Below are positions 33,975 through 44,863 of a stretch of 64,000 nucleotides of DNA, piece after piece; the stretch's first letter is position 1, and the number at the start of each line of letters is the position of its first letter. Position numbers and translations under genes: made by a program. The notes beneath the pieces were generated by a model, which was not told the origin of the DNA, ran no database searches, and worked only from the letters and a program-made list of their open reading frames with translations. The DNA is from Liopterus haemorrhoidalis (taxonomy: Eukaryota > Arthropoda > Insecta > Coleoptera > Dytiscidae): assembly GCA_963971575.1 (NCBI GenBank), contig OZ020616.1:58386907-58450906 (forward strand), written 5' to 3'.

Positions 33975-34985
33975 GGGCCGCTTTTACAAACCTCAGATAC
34001 GTAGCGGTATAACTGTCAAATCTGAAACTCTTCCTATACACTTTGGTGTCCCGCAAGGATCTATTCTTGGCCCCTTGCTATTTTGCTGTACGTAAATGAC
34101 TTTCCTCTCTTTATAAATTCAAAATCTATTCTTTACGCAGATGATACTTCCTTACTCTGCAAAAATTCTAACTTAAATTCCTTCGCTTAGAGAGTAAATC
34201 CGTGGTAGAACACGCTGCATCTTGGTTTGATAGGAATAAATTAACTTTAAATACTGGCAAAACCGAATCAATGATGATTTCCACCAAAAAACACGATTTT
34301 TTAAACCCCGTATGTCAAGTTTCTTGGTATCCACATCGACCCACAACTTCGCTGGGATCAGCACTGAATTCTTAAGCCGAAAACTAAGGTCTACAGTATT
34401 TTTAATTCGCAATTTGAAAGCATAAGTTTGCCGAAAAGTCGTGCTAATGACCTACTTTTCGTTATTTCAGTCACACCTGAACTACGGCATTCTTGTCTGG
34501 GGACACTCACCAGCAGCCCACAGAATGCTCTTCAACACAAGTTGTTAGGGTCATAGCTGGTGCTCCTTTTAGAGCTGACTGTCGTGAGATCTTCATGAAA
34601 TTAAAAATAATGACTTTACCTGCCATATTTATTTACCAATGCTTAATGTTCATGCACAGGAACTTATGTAACTTCCCCTCTTCCAACCACGGGCATGACA
34701 CACGACAAAAAAATAATATACGTAGTAATTTCCTTCGTCTTCAAAAATCAAGAAATAGCGCAAACTACTATGCCATTAAATTTTTCAATATAATACCTGA
34801 GGAAATAAGATTCCTACCAATCCAGATATTTTCAAACAAACTTAAAGAATATTTATTAACAAATCCCATATATGAAATTGATGACTTAAATAATGTTCAT
34901 TTTTAATTTATATTATTGCAGTATGTAACTTAGACTGACTGTAAACATATTTTATGTAATGTGCTCAATAAATGTATTATTATTA
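33975..34985 (+). pseudogene. non-LTR retrotransposon, reverse transcriptase and C-terminus, decayed
   Basis: Frames show FGVPQGSILGPLLF, then after a one-base loss YVNDFPLF and SILYADDTSLL, which are conserved reverse transcriptase motifs with the YADD active site. The remaining 3' part is in the frame ending 34906: QVVRVIAGAPFRADCREIF, DTRQKNNI and IPEEIRFLPIQIFSNKLK, as at the ends of CR1/Jockey-like ORF2 proteins. Several frameshifts and stops interrupt it. It ends near a TATTATTATTAGG tail at 34975. The 5' part is missing. Confidence 0.85.
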
Positions 34986-35021
34986 GGATCCTAATTTTGT
35001 GATCTATTAATAATTCAAATA

Positions 35022-35658
35022 TTACCTATGAAATTTTATATTTTTACCTATAGAAAAATCAATCATTTACCTATAGATAATTAAATATTGATCTATAGTA
35101 AATTAATAGTTGACCTATAGAAAATTATCAATTGATCTATAATACACTACCTATAGACAGTAGTGACATCTATTGACTATTATGATAAAACATAACCTAA
35201 CTAATCCGTGAATATAACCTTAAAATCAGTTGTAAACTAACAGGTTCCAAAATTATTTGAATGATTCATATATCGAGAGTTTGTTTCGTCATTAAACTAG
35301 AAGATGGGTAGCTCGCTTCGCTCGGCTTCTTCTAATCAAACCCTTACTAACCTAATCTAAGATAGTGTTTTGTCATTAAACTGGAAGATGGGTAGCTCGC
35401 TTCGCTCGGCTTCTTGTAACCAAACCCTTACTAACTAGCAAGAGTACTTATAGGTCTAGTATTAATTTTATAGATCAATAATTATATCAGTAGGTATATG
35501 ATTATTTCCATAGATCTATTAAATATTTACATAGGTTGATAATTATTTTCATAGGTCGATAAATATTTCTATAGCTCAATAATTAATTTCATAGGTCAAA
35601 AATTAAAACCATAGATCAATTATTTAATACATAGGTAAACTATTATTTTCATAGGTAC
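35022..35658. repeat. inverted arrays of 20-22 bp units around a duplicated core
   Basis: On the left (35022-35155) are units of about 22 bp with the core ACCTATAG. On the right (35471-35658) are about nine units of nearly exactly 20 bp with the core TAGGTCAATAATTA or TAGATC. The left motif is the complement of the right one, so the arrays face each other. The middle holds two copies of a block with GATGGGTAGCTCGCTTCGCT (about 35304 and 35386). This resembles a foldback element; no transposase or target duplication was identified. Confidence 0.7.
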
Positions 35659-36519
35659 TATTCTGTAGATCATATATTTTTTTTATTGGTCAAATATTTT
35701 TATCCTTATTATTATTATATTATCTAAGGTATAAGTTTATTCAGAAGTTTAATACAACGTTCGCTTTTACAATGCATTACTTATTCTCGGATAGTTATGC
35801 ATGGTTTTATTGTAAATAAAATAAAGTTGGTATTTTTCTGGGGCTCGGAATTTTCATTTTACCTGGGCCCGAGAGTGTCCTCGGCGTTCCTGAACATAGG
35901 TGAGAGTTTCTCGCTGAAAGTAACTGGGAAAGTGCAATTTTAGTATTGTATGGTAATTTCCTGATGTTCGTCACCGCAAATTGATTTAAAATTTACAAAT
36001 CGCCTGCTAGGTCGATAGTTTGATCATGTAATGATATTACTAACGTTCACTGGACATTACCTGGCAATTTACCATTATTTGCATACGGCCAATGAGCCGT
36101 ACAAAATACTATTCTGCATGTTCGCATTATTCAAAGTGGACTAAAAAAGAAGACCACCAATCATCGACTGAATCGAACTCTCTTCAAATCGCCCCCCACA
36201 TTTGACACAGAACTAAAGACAGAATAACTTGGTTAAAACCAGGTCTGTGGAGCCGGATTCGAAGCCGTAGATGGTAGCAATTATGGTTTACTGGAGTTGG
36301 CAAAAATATACCAGCTCCGATTAAATATAAATGCATCTGACTCTTTTTCCAAAATTGGTATTGAGAGACTTGGCCAACGCGGCGCAACACTACTTGAAGC
36401 AGAGGGTGTATTCGTGTTTATTTTGGATAAGTTACGCAAAAATATCGTCTAAAATGCTGGAATCCAACAGAGAATTGTCGAATGAAGGAATAATAATTTA
36501 GTTGGCTTACTAAAATACC
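35659..36519. other. unassigned, possibly the N-terminal side of a hAT gene
   Basis: 35830-36180 shows no gene. 36120-36420 has short frames that could belong to the hAT remnant that follows, but none has a convincing motif. Some GC-moderate sequence occurs around 35840-35890. Confidence 0.35.
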
Positions 36520-36960
36520 TAAACAACTCATCAAATTATAACACTACATACGAATCGGAAGTAAATTCCATATTACTACTGCTGTCTAAATCAGTATTGC
36601 AAGCTACTAAAAAGTTATTTGCTAAACTTTTTGTTGCAAATGCGAATGCTTGTAGTATGGAAGATTTAGATAGTAGTGGTGATGAGACTAAAAATTCACT
36701 GATGGCAGAGCGAGAAATCACGTAATTATCACTTCATCAGAAGTTGGATGTTGCTATTTCGAAACATCGCAAAAGAAATTAATATCTATGAAGAAAACAC
36801 ACCAATAAATTATATGATGCACTAATGACCATTCCACAGACATCGATTGAATCTGAATGAGCCTTTTCTGCGGCAGGTCTTTTCGTCACAAAAATTCGGT
36901 CATCATTAGGTGATAACTCCATTGACACCTTATGTTTTTGAAAAATTATTATAAAACTTA
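36520..36960 (+). pseudogene. hAT transposase C-terminal remnant
   Basis: A frame at 36544-36720 carries SVLQATKKLFAKLFVA and SMEDLDSSGDETKNSL, and after several stops the sequence reads TIPQTSIESE, AFSAAGLFVTKIRSSLGD and IDTLCFLKNYY. The last part is the hAT dimerisation domain, typically ASERxFSxAGxxxxxxRxxL. A stop replaces the residue before AFSAAG. No terminal repeats were assigned. Confidence 0.75.
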
Positions 36961-37128
36961 ATATTTCCTAACGAAATTTATTTTTCGGTTCTCACAATGA
37001 TTTTGAATTATATTTTAATTGTTTTTTTATAAGTTAATTGTTTTTCTATTATTATTTAAGTTTTTCTAAATAAAAATAATCTCTTTTTTGTAAATTATGG
37101 TCTATTTCAAAATAGAAAAAAGTAGATA

Positions 37129-37311
37129 TTATATGTCTCATTTTGTAATACGGAACTAACAGGAAAAGTTCATTTTTTATGTTGTATATTGACAATACAT
37201 TTATAATATTATCATAGTATTGGTTCACACGGATACGCCCAAGTCTGTTTACACCACAACAGTCACCAAAGTAACCAGATCTAGTTTCGTATTACAAATT
37301 GAGACAGATTA
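37129..37311. mobile_element. 183-bp TIR element, copy with an empty site
   Basis: Its ends pair as TTATATGTCTCA against TAATCTGTCTCA, followed by TTTGTAATACGRAACTA. TA lies at both sides (37127-37128 and 37312-37313). The uninterrupted relative at 27085-27110 reads AAAAAAGTAGATAGCGCTG, showing the exact site before insertion. It is a Tc1/mariner-type MITE. Confidence 0.88.
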
Positions 37312-38348
37312 TAGCGCTGCGAACCGAGTACAATTTACACTGGACAAATACAGTATAGCGGGAAATTTAAAATAAATTACCACTAGGGCATGGGCGTAGT
37401 AACTGGGTTAGCAAGTGATTTTTTTTTTATTATATAAATTCTGAACTAATATAAATTCAGTTTAATGGGAAATTTGAAAAAGTTAAAAAATATTAATTTT
37501 TAAAAATTATGTACTATATATAAAAAGAGAGATTTGGCTAAAAGAGTATAAATAAAGCAATAAAACAAACAATATATCTTCAGAGCTAAAGTTTCTTATT
37601 TAAATAATTATTGTAAATAAAAATTAAAAATATATGTATATATGAAGGTCTAAAAATTATATCAATAACTTCTTCTCTGGGCACAATCAGCTGGGCTGTC
37701 TTTTGGCCTCACATTAGTCCTCTATCTTGATTTGTTAATTGTCAAGTGTCAAAAAATATTTATGTCAGATAACCTAAAATATATATAACTACGTAAAACA
37801 AATTGCATGAAGAATTTTCTCCATAAAATCTACGCCAAGAATATAAATACAAGTCTTAATATGTAAATAATAACAAAATATACGAAAAAAATAAAATAAT
37901 ATAAATAATATATATTTCCAATGTACGACACTGAACATCTGTCAACGGACTAAAAAGAATATTTTAACAGTGTAATAGGGATGACGTTCTAAACCAGGGA
38001 TCGGGGAACATTTTTACCCATTACCCAAAGATATATTTCTTTACACCGACGTTACCCCATTGGCTTGTAAAAAGAAAAATGAAGCGACAAGCAAAAAAAA
38101 AAAGGTCCTCACCTTCGCAATGGCGCCCCTTAGTCAAGTCCCGCAGCGCCCTTTTCCTTAGTGCGCTACTAACACGTTTATAAAATAGAAAATTGAAAAA
38201 ATTTCCTTATTACCCCCAAAAAAATCATTTTTACCCCATTTGGGGTAATTCACCCCGGTTCCCCGACCGCTATTCTAAGCCAATCCAAAGCAAGGACAAA
38301 CAGCTCCTATCTTCTTACACACATTTTTCTAAGGTGACATAGAGCATA
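37312..38348. repeat. dispersed repeat, inverse of the 25334-26210 region
   Basis: Blocks with GACAGCCCAGCTGATTGTGC (in complement), ACGACACTGAACATCTGTCA and AAGCAAGGACAAACAGCTC match the region after TMEM183 in inverse order. A hAT-type MITE is nested at 37995-38272. No coding capacity was found. Confidence 0.6.
37995..38272. mobile_element. hAT-type MITE carrying the family C tail
   Basis: The ends CAGGGATCGGGGAAC and the complement of GTTCCCCGACCGCTA are inverted and the flanks are TTCTAAAC and TTCTAAGC (7 of 8 identical). In the middle (38090-38175) is a copy of the family C right part: AAAAAGGTCCTCACCTTCGC, GCGCCCCTTAGTCAAG, TTTTCCTTAGTGCGCTA. That part may be a nested insertion or an acquired segment. 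Confidence 0.85.
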
Positions 38349-38531
38349 TTATCTGTCTCATTTTGTAATACGGAACTAACAGGAAAAGTTCATTTTTTAT
38401 GTTGTATATTGACAATACATTTATAATATTGTCATAGTATTGGTTCACACGGATACGCCAAAGTCTGTTTACACCACAACAGTCACCAAAGTAACCATAT
38501 CTAGTTTCGTATTACAAATTGAGACAGATTA
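38349..38531. mobile_element. 183-bp TIR element, second copy
   Basis: It has the same length and nearly the same sequence as 37129-37311, starting TTATCTGTCTCATTTTGTAA, with TA at 38347-38348 and 38532-38533. Both lie in the same orientation at about 1.2 kb distance. Confidence 0.88.
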
Positions 38532-39372
38532 TAGTAGTAATATTTTTTAGAATTCTGAATCTGAATTAAAGATATTTCTGCACACACAACATGCTTATGG
38601 ACTAATTAGTTGTATACATGCAATTTTACAACCCCGGGAAATCCCGGGAATAGATCAAATTTCATCCCGAAAATTGCGGAAAATCAGAAGCCCTAGTACC
38701 CACAATTTGTTATCAGTCACTAAACACCTACAAAACCCTGAAATGTATGAAAATTCACATTTAATTTTTTTTTTTTTTTTACTAGTACTGCTGTTAAAAC
38801 TCAATTTTATTTCAAAAGTATACATTCAAATAATATCGCATATAAGTTTTTATTCGTAGTAAATTAAACAGTTTATTTCGATATCAAAGCATAATACTTT
38901 TAATTATTTTCGAAATAACAGCTTCGTAATTAGAAATTGAGTATTTAACTGAAAGGCCGTACCCTCGGGGGCAGTATGCAGTATGCAGTATGAATGTCGG
39001 TAAATGGTAAATGGTAAATGGTAAATGGGACGGAGATAGCGGTCATATGTTTTTTTGTCCCCTGTGAAGTCATATACAGAAAGTCTCTTTGAACTTCGGC
39101 AACTCATACACTTGACTAGGTATAGCAATATTGTTAAAATAAATAGAGCCGGTTACATATCTGGTATTGTGTGCTGTGCGTTCTACGGTACGCCTCTACC
39201 TCGCCCTCTATCAGGTATTTTTAATATTTTTCTCTCTGTACATTTGTTGTTTTTAAAGAAGTGACACAGAGGATCTATATACGATTTCACATTCTAAAAA
39301 CGTTTAATAAAAACAATGTTATGAAACACATTTATAAAATAGCTCAAGGCTTTTTAAAATAAATCAAAGAAA
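38532..39372. other. unassigned, with a family A tip
   Basis: 38700-38770 is a family A 5' tip in inverse orientation. 38960-39030 holds short tandem repeats (GCAGTAT and GGTAAAT units). A minus-strand frame (38904-39128) crosses these and is unlikely to be real. Confidence 0.4.
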
Positions 39373-39827
39373 TCAGTTGTGGCCACCACAGGACCTACCG
39401 CAATCACAAAGTACTTGTATAAAATACATTCTAGCAGCAAGGTAGATATAACTTGGCCTAATATTTTCTAACAGAGATATTATTTATCATGACCATGGAA
39501 ACGTTACATATAAGTATGAAAAAATAGATACATGGAAAAAATTTCGAAAAATGTTTCAAAAATTTTTCGTTTTATCAAAAAATGCCTCAAATAAAAGTTG
39601 TTAATTATTGCTTTTATAGCAACTTTTGTTAATTTTTTTTTTTAAATATTTTTCTGTTGTAAATATTCGCAACAATCTTAAAATCGACACGAGTAAACTC
39701 CCATTTCTAGTCAACCGATTTTTACCAAAAGTTGATCAACTCGTGCCATTGATGTCTTAAATATGAAGTTTCATAAAAATCCTTTTAGCCGAATTTGCTC
39801 TGCACGTGTACACAGACAGACGGACGG

Positions 39828-39861
<34 letters not shown>

Positions 39862-39964
39862 ATCATGCTAAAAATAGTCAAAACGTTATGTAGGGACCTC
39901 AATTCGTGGAGATCCATCGAAATCTCGAAATGTCAAAATCGGTATGATCACAATACCTCCCTTA
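39373..39964 (+). mobile_element. family B element, cut by family C
   Basis: It begins TCAGTTGTGGCCACCACAGG and continues with all family blocks and a CAGA/CGGA tract (39811-39860) to ATCACAATACCTCCCTTA. There the family C end CAGAGCCGC follows, so the last roughly 20 bp of family B are missing or displaced. Confidence 0.85.
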
Positions 39965-40190
39965 CACAGAGCCGCAGTAAGGAAAACTTACGCTAGGGGC
40001 AAAACTGTGTTTTGGCGCCCTTGCAAAAATAAGGTTCTCACCTTCCAAAATGTAAATGATGAGCAAAAAAAAACGTCATCACCTCCCAAAATCCAAGTGT
40101 TGAGCAAAAAAAAAGGTCCTCACCTTCGCAATGTGGCGCCCCTTAGTCAAGCTCGTCTGCGCCCTTTTCCTTAGTGCGCTAGGGGCCGTC
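39965..40190. mobile_element. family C copy, right end truncated
   Basis: It begins CAGAGCCGCAGTAAGGAAAA as in 3263, and has degenerate CCTCACCTTCGCAATGTGGC and CATCACCTCCCAAAATCC units. The right end stops at TTTTCCTTAGTGCGCTAGGG without the CTGTGGCTCTG tip. Confidence 0.75.
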
Positions 40191-40244
40191 AATAAAAAAA
40201 GATTCATGCTTAATGTACGAAATTTTTCTTTCCTATTTCTGCTC

Positions 40245-40330
40245 ACTTTTTTTCGATTATCCGGATTTTTCGTTATCCGGACTACCATCATCCCCGACCT
40301 AGTCCGGATAATCGAGGTTCTACCGTATTA
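40245..40330 (-). mobile_element. pogo/Tigger-like terminal fragment
   Basis: Read on the minus strand it starts near TACGGTAGAACCTCGATTAT followed by CCGGACTAGGTCGGGGATG and a second CCGGATAA. The GTAGAACCTCGATTA pattern is typical of pogo-type ends. No partner end or transposase was recognised. Confidence 0.5.
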
Positions 40331-40696
40331 ACAAAAACATACAAATTGGTATATTAATTCAATGTAAATATTTGATCATCCAAAATATTGATTTATTGAT
40401 TGATTTATCCAAAAAATGCATCAGTACAATCACTGCAAGAAAATCTACACAATCTTAAAACCCGTGGTATAGAAGTACACCTTATTTGGATCCCTTCACA
40501 CATTGGTATTCAAGGTAATGAGAAAACCGATATTGCTGCTAAAGAAGCCACCCAAATGGAACCACCCTTGGACCTAAATATTGAAGCAATTGACCTTACA
40601 AATGAAATTGGTAAAATATTAATACTAAAAGAAGAACGAAAATGGCAGGAACCAAGAGAGAACAAGCTACGGCGAATAAAAGAAGACACAAAAAAT

Positions 40697-41672
40697 TATG
40701 TGAAGTGTGAATTTTCACACATTTCAGGGTTTCGTAGGTATTTAGTAAGTGAATAATGATTATTTGGAATGCCAAAACAAATTTTATGTTAAAATATATA
40801 TTTTTTTTTTGTTAATTTTAATTCGAATGCCTAATACCATTATGTAAGTTTCTAAATATGTGCAGTATTTTTTTTTATACAGCAAGGTTCAATAAAATTT
40901 TGAAAAAATTCCTCTTAGATAGATATATAATCTAAAAATATTAAGTGAAGGCGGAATGCTGAGTGTGTAGGACATATTTTGCTTTGTAGTATTCACTGTA
41001 AAATGAACAATATTTTAAAAATAATTTATCATCTCTTACTCTAAGAGCTTTAAAAACAAATTTTATGTTAAAATATTTTTATGTTAATTTTAATTCGTGT
41101 GCCTAATACCATTATTTAGGTTTCTTAATATGTGCAGTGAGATTCGAACTCATTTTCTTGGGCAGAACGCTAGTACCGTAACCATTGCACTAAGACACAC
41201 GTCACAGCTTAGTGTGTTATATAACTATAAGTTTTCAACATTATTAGCAAAAAAACACAAAAAATGCTTTTTTTCCAAAAACATAATCTGATCAAAAATT
41301 CCTGTTGTACTATTCCGGTTCACACCAATGTACATTACTTAGAATTTTTTCAGATTTTTAGTTTAAACCATCTGGGCTGTGGGACAAAATTTTTTTTGCA
41401 CAATTTTGGCAAAAATCTCTTTAAAATAATTTATTTTGCAAAAATAAAAATTTGATCGTTAATCCACGTACCAAAGGCTATCATTTGATACCCTATTCAG
41501 AATTTAAAAAAAAAAAAATTTTTTTTCGATGAGCACATGTTTGCTTATATTTTTAGGGGGATATGTTTTTTAGATGTTTTAGTATTTTTCCTATGTGCGG
41601 GTCAAAAAGTTGTATAAACATGCCAAAACTCTCTAGCTTTAGCCGTTTGGCTACAATTTTTACCGAACAGAA

Positions 41673-41736
<64 letters not shown>

Positions 41737-41788
41737 GACAAAATGACGGTATAAGGGTTTTTTGGTCATACCTACAAAACCCTAAAAA
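40697..41788 (+). mobile_element. family A element inside a LINE frame
   Basis: It runs from TATGTGAAGTGTGAATTTTC to CATACCTACAAAACCCTAAA plus AA. The LINE reading frame on both sides joins without loss only if the element was inserted between T40696 and T41789 with no target duplication. Inside, the 5' block is partly duplicated (a second AATTCGTGTGCCTAATACCA at about 41093), and a tRNA-like module differs from that of other copies. A CAGA tract lies at 41670-41735. Confidence 0.88.
41141..41206 (-). other. tRNA-like module in family A, third type
   Basis: On the minus strand TCTTAGTGCAATGGTTACGG matches an A-box region and TGAGTTCGAATCTCA a B-box with a 4-bp T-stem. This is the most tRNA-like of the modules. 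Acceptor-stem pairing is not evident, so a working tRNA is unlikely. Confidence 0.6.
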
Positions 41789-42160
41789 TGGAAATTCGAA
41801 GAGACAAGAAGACAAATAGCAACGACTAGACTAAGAATCGGACATTCCAGACTGACAGACAAATACAGACTTGAAAGAAAAGACCCACCAACCTGTGACG
41901 AGTGTAACACAAGACTGACAATCGAACATATTATATTAGACTGCACAAAATACGAGACGATACAACAACGGCACCATATACCTGACAACTTACAAGAAGC
42001 TCTCAGTGACAAGGCGGAAAACCTGGCAAATCTTCACGAATTTTTATTAGACACAAATCTATATTCTGTATTGTAATAATATAAACACAAAACATAATGT
42101 AAATTAATAATGTACGGGCACTAATCACCATAGCAGTGGATGTGCCTCTGTTTTGTTTTA

Positions 42161-42506
42161 ATTAAAAAATATATATATATATTTGAAGTACAGAAATATT
42201 AAATTTTTAAGGTTTTTTACTTACTTTGTGATGTTAATAATTCTGTATGGATTCCCAGAGACATAAATATTGGGAAACACTGAGACAGAAACTTGCAGAT
42301 AAATTTTTAAAATTCTCATACTTTTCTCAATAAATTTATTTTTTTTAATACAATTTTTACACCCTTCTAATTTTTGAGTAATTCGTAGGTGTATATTATT
42401 TGAGTAAATCTCATGTTATCAGTGATAAGACGATACGTAGTGGTTTAGTGATATGTGATTGGTCGATGGGCGTCTCCAGCGCCGCGACGTCGGAGGCGGT
42501 GTCCCT
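42161..42506. other. upstream flank of promoter-like island
   Basis: AT-rich until about 42400. Then TGTTATCAGTGATAAGACG (paired GATA-type motifs) and GTGATTGGTCG (reverse CCAAT) precede the CpG-rich block GCGCCGCGACGTCGGAGGCG. These would fit proximal promoter elements. Confidence 0.45.
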
Positions 42507-42592
42507 TATAAAAGAACTGTTGCACCTAGAGCACAGACATTCCTATCGCATCCGTACACCCGACCACACAACTCCGCGAAGAAGATATCCAG
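42507..42592 (+). promoter_or_regulatory. TATA promoter and first-exon candidate
   Basis: TATAAAA (42507-42513) lies 25-31 bp before a plausible start site in GCACAGACATT (about 42535). Some 58 bp later comes a strong splice donor, CCAG|GTAGGT (42592-42593). There is no ATG in the putative transcript before the donor, so the exon would be untranslated. The island is GC- and CpG-rich in AT-rich surroundings and contains no known repeat. The coding exons would be further right; none is recognised up to 64000. Confidence 0.45.
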
Positions 42593-42997
42593 GTAGGTGA
42601 AATTATTTTTCACGTAATATTAGTACAATAAAAACATAAAATAATCAAAATTATACGGTAGAACAGACGAAAAACTAAAAATAAAAACTCAACCACATAA
42701 AAACAATATTTGTTTTTACAGAATTAATTTGTTAAAAATAAGTTTAGTTTGTAATTTTTAACTCCTGTAACATTAAACTTATATTTGTGAAACTAACGAG
42801 TGCTTTATTTATTTATTCATTTTATAAAAACGCAACCATTTTCACGAAATTGTATTGAGTATTGCATATATTATAAATTCGGTCGAACATAATTTTTACG
42901 TTGTCCGGAAACGTTACACAGGTTGTAACAACGAAACCGACCACCGCATTATCATAGTTACAAAAAAATACTATAAAACAAAGTTATAGGAGATTAA
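42593..42997. other. unassigned, putative intron
   Basis: AT-rich sequence after the candidate donor, no open frames of note. It ends at the target site of a foldback MITE. Confidence 0.4.
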
Positions 42998-43256
42998 GGC
43001 CCGGTCTTTCCACCTTCAGATAAAGTCCTAGGTAACTATCTGACAGATAAGGTTATTTGTAACTTCATCTGCTGAGTAAATGTCATCCCTTCTTTCTATA
43101 CAAATGTATCTATCGGATAGTTATCTAACGGATAATGAGACTGACGTATTGGATTCACTGACTGGTATTGACATTTATTCAGCAGATGGAGTAACAAATA
43201 ACCTTATCTGTCAGATAGTTACCTGGGACTTTAACTGAAGTTGGAAAGACCGGGCC
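42998..43256. mobile_element. Harbinger-type foldback MITE, copy 1
   Basis: TAA flanks both ends (42995-42997 and 43257-43259). The arms are long: GGCCCGGTCTTTCCACCTTC at the left and the complement of GAAGTTGGAAAGACCGGGCC at the right, continuing inward past CTATCTGACAGATAAGGTTA for about 90 bp each. The interior is nearly identical to the copy at 53983. There is no coding capacity. Confidence 0.88.
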
Positions 43257-43556
43257 TAAGGGAGATATATACTTAAAAAAGACAATATATTTTTAAACCA
43301 GTGGTTTTTAATTTAGAGTACAAAGTTATATTTTTTCAAATGGGATTATCTATATTTTTTATACGTATTCAATAGCGTATTTTTTTCTGAATTCTGTTAA
43401 ATATCATCTGTTAAATAATATATTTTTTTCATGAATTAGTTAAATATCCTTACGTATTAAAAATATTGAGAAAACTGTGAAATTTAAATAATTTTTTATT
43501 TTTAATATTCCGTAAGCTATGGATAAAAAACAAGAGTGATAAATTAAAGTTAAAAT
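43257..43556. other. unassigned stretch
   Basis: AT-rich, no feature seen. Confidence 0.4.
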
Positions 43557-44123
43557 TCAGCTGTGGCCACCATAGGACCGACCGCCATCACAAAGTACTC
43601 GTATAAAATACTAGCAGCAGAGTAGAAATAACTTGGCCTAATATTTTCTAACAGAGATATTAATTATCATAACCGTGGAAACGTTACATATAAGTATGAA
43701 AAAATAAAAGTTGTTAGTTATAGCTTTTAAAGCAACTTTTGTTAAATAAATTTTTAAATAATTAAAAATATTTTTCTGTTGCTAAATATTCGCAAAAATT
43801 TTAAAATCGACGAGTAAACTCCCATTTCTAGTAAACCGATTTTACCAAAAGTTGATCAACTCGTGCCATTGATTTCAAAGGCTTAAATATGAAGTTTCAT
43901 AAAAATCCTTTTAGCTGAATTTGCTCTGCACGTGTACACAGACAGACGGACGGACAGACAGACAGGCAGACAAACATACAGACAGATAGACCGACAGACA
44001 TCATGCTAAAAATAGTAAAAACGTTATGTAGGAACCTCTGTTCGTGGAGATCCATCGAAATCTCGAAATGTCAAAATCGGTATGATCACAATACCTCCCT
44101 TATATATGTTGGCGGTCGGTAAA
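43557..44123 (+). mobile_element. family B element
   Basis: From TCAGCTGTGGCCACCATAGG to GGCGGTCGGTAAA, with a CAGA/CGGA tract (43938-44000). Compared with other copies it lacks about 30 bp after TATGAAAAAA. It retains both GACCGACCGCC and GGCGGTCGG. Confidence 0.88.
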
Positions 44124-44618
44124 TATTAATAATTGTTAAATGCTCCTTATAAATAATGCTGCGTTTGATCTTCATTATTTTCTAAACATAATTCTATTTG
44201 GCTTAAAACAGAAGATGTAGCTTTTATCATTGATCAGATATTAATATTAAAAATAAAAATTAATTAAAATTCAATCGTTTTTTTTCAGTATTTTTATAGA
44301 ATTTATTTAAAAAAATCACCAATGAATGGTTAAAATAAGGCGAAATTTAATTAATTTTGTCTCAATAAAAATTTATCTCTGCATATGGTTCATCCAATAA
44401 GTAAATTTTGATTTGATGCATTTCAAGATAGTTACTTGTTTGGAGAATTGTACCACAATATTCAAAATTTAAAGGAAGCGATATACAATATTTAATTAAA
44501 CACTTTAGAATATATTTGTCGCTTAATATGAATTTTTTTAGCGTATTTTTAGAAATAATTTTTTGTGAAAAAACTACATATGTACAACATACAGCTAAAA
44601 GGCATGATTAATCATTAA
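44124..44618. other. unassigned stretch
   Basis: AT-rich, no open frame or repeat boundary recognised. Confidence 0.4.
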
Positions 44619-44863
44619 GCCCCAGTATTTCCACCTTGAGGTACACCTCTAGGTAGCTATCTGACAGATAAGGTTTTGTGATAATTTCTGTGCTGAATAA
44701 ATGTCATCCCGTCTTTCAATACAAATTTATCTATCGGATAATGAGACTGACGTATTGAATTCACTGATTGGTATAGACATTTATTCAGCAGATGAAATTC
44801 CAGATAACCTTATCTGTCAGATAGTTACCTAGAGGTTTACCTGAAGGTGCAAAGACCGGGCCT
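44619..44863. mobile_element. Harbinger-type foldback MITE, copy 2 (diverged)
   Basis: Same structure as 42998: GCCCCAGTATTTCCACCTTG on the left, and AGACCGGGCCT on the right. It has CTATCTGACAGATAAGGTT on both arms and TAA on both sides. More substitutions and a missing TAGTTATCTAACGGA segment show that it is an older or different subfamily copy. Confidence 0.82.

Larger units (their letters stand above)
40400..42160 (+). pseudogene. non-LTR retrotransposon RNase H and C-terminus, split by family A
   Basis: The first part (40400-40696) reads ...GIEVHLIWIPSHIGIQGNEK and TDIAAKEAT, the C-terminal half of an RNase H domain, then KEERKWQEPRENKLRRI. After the 1092-bp family A insertion the same frame continues at 41789 with WKFEETRRQIATTRLRIGHS, then CDECNTRLTIEHIILDC (zinc-binding Cys/His pattern), and stops at 42076. 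The 3' untranslated part runs to about 42160 with an AT-repeat tail. The 5' two thirds of the element are absent. It resembles the fragment at 17251 in layout but is a different family. Confidence 0.85.

Noticed and set aside
41141..41206. Functional tRNA gene
   Set aside because: The promoter boxes are present but acceptor and anticodon stems do not pair, and the module sits inside a dispersed repeat.
42400..42600. 66-codon open frame across the promoter-like island
   Set aside because: Its start lies upstream of the TATA box and it has no recognisable motif. The TATA-to-donor arrangement explains the region better.
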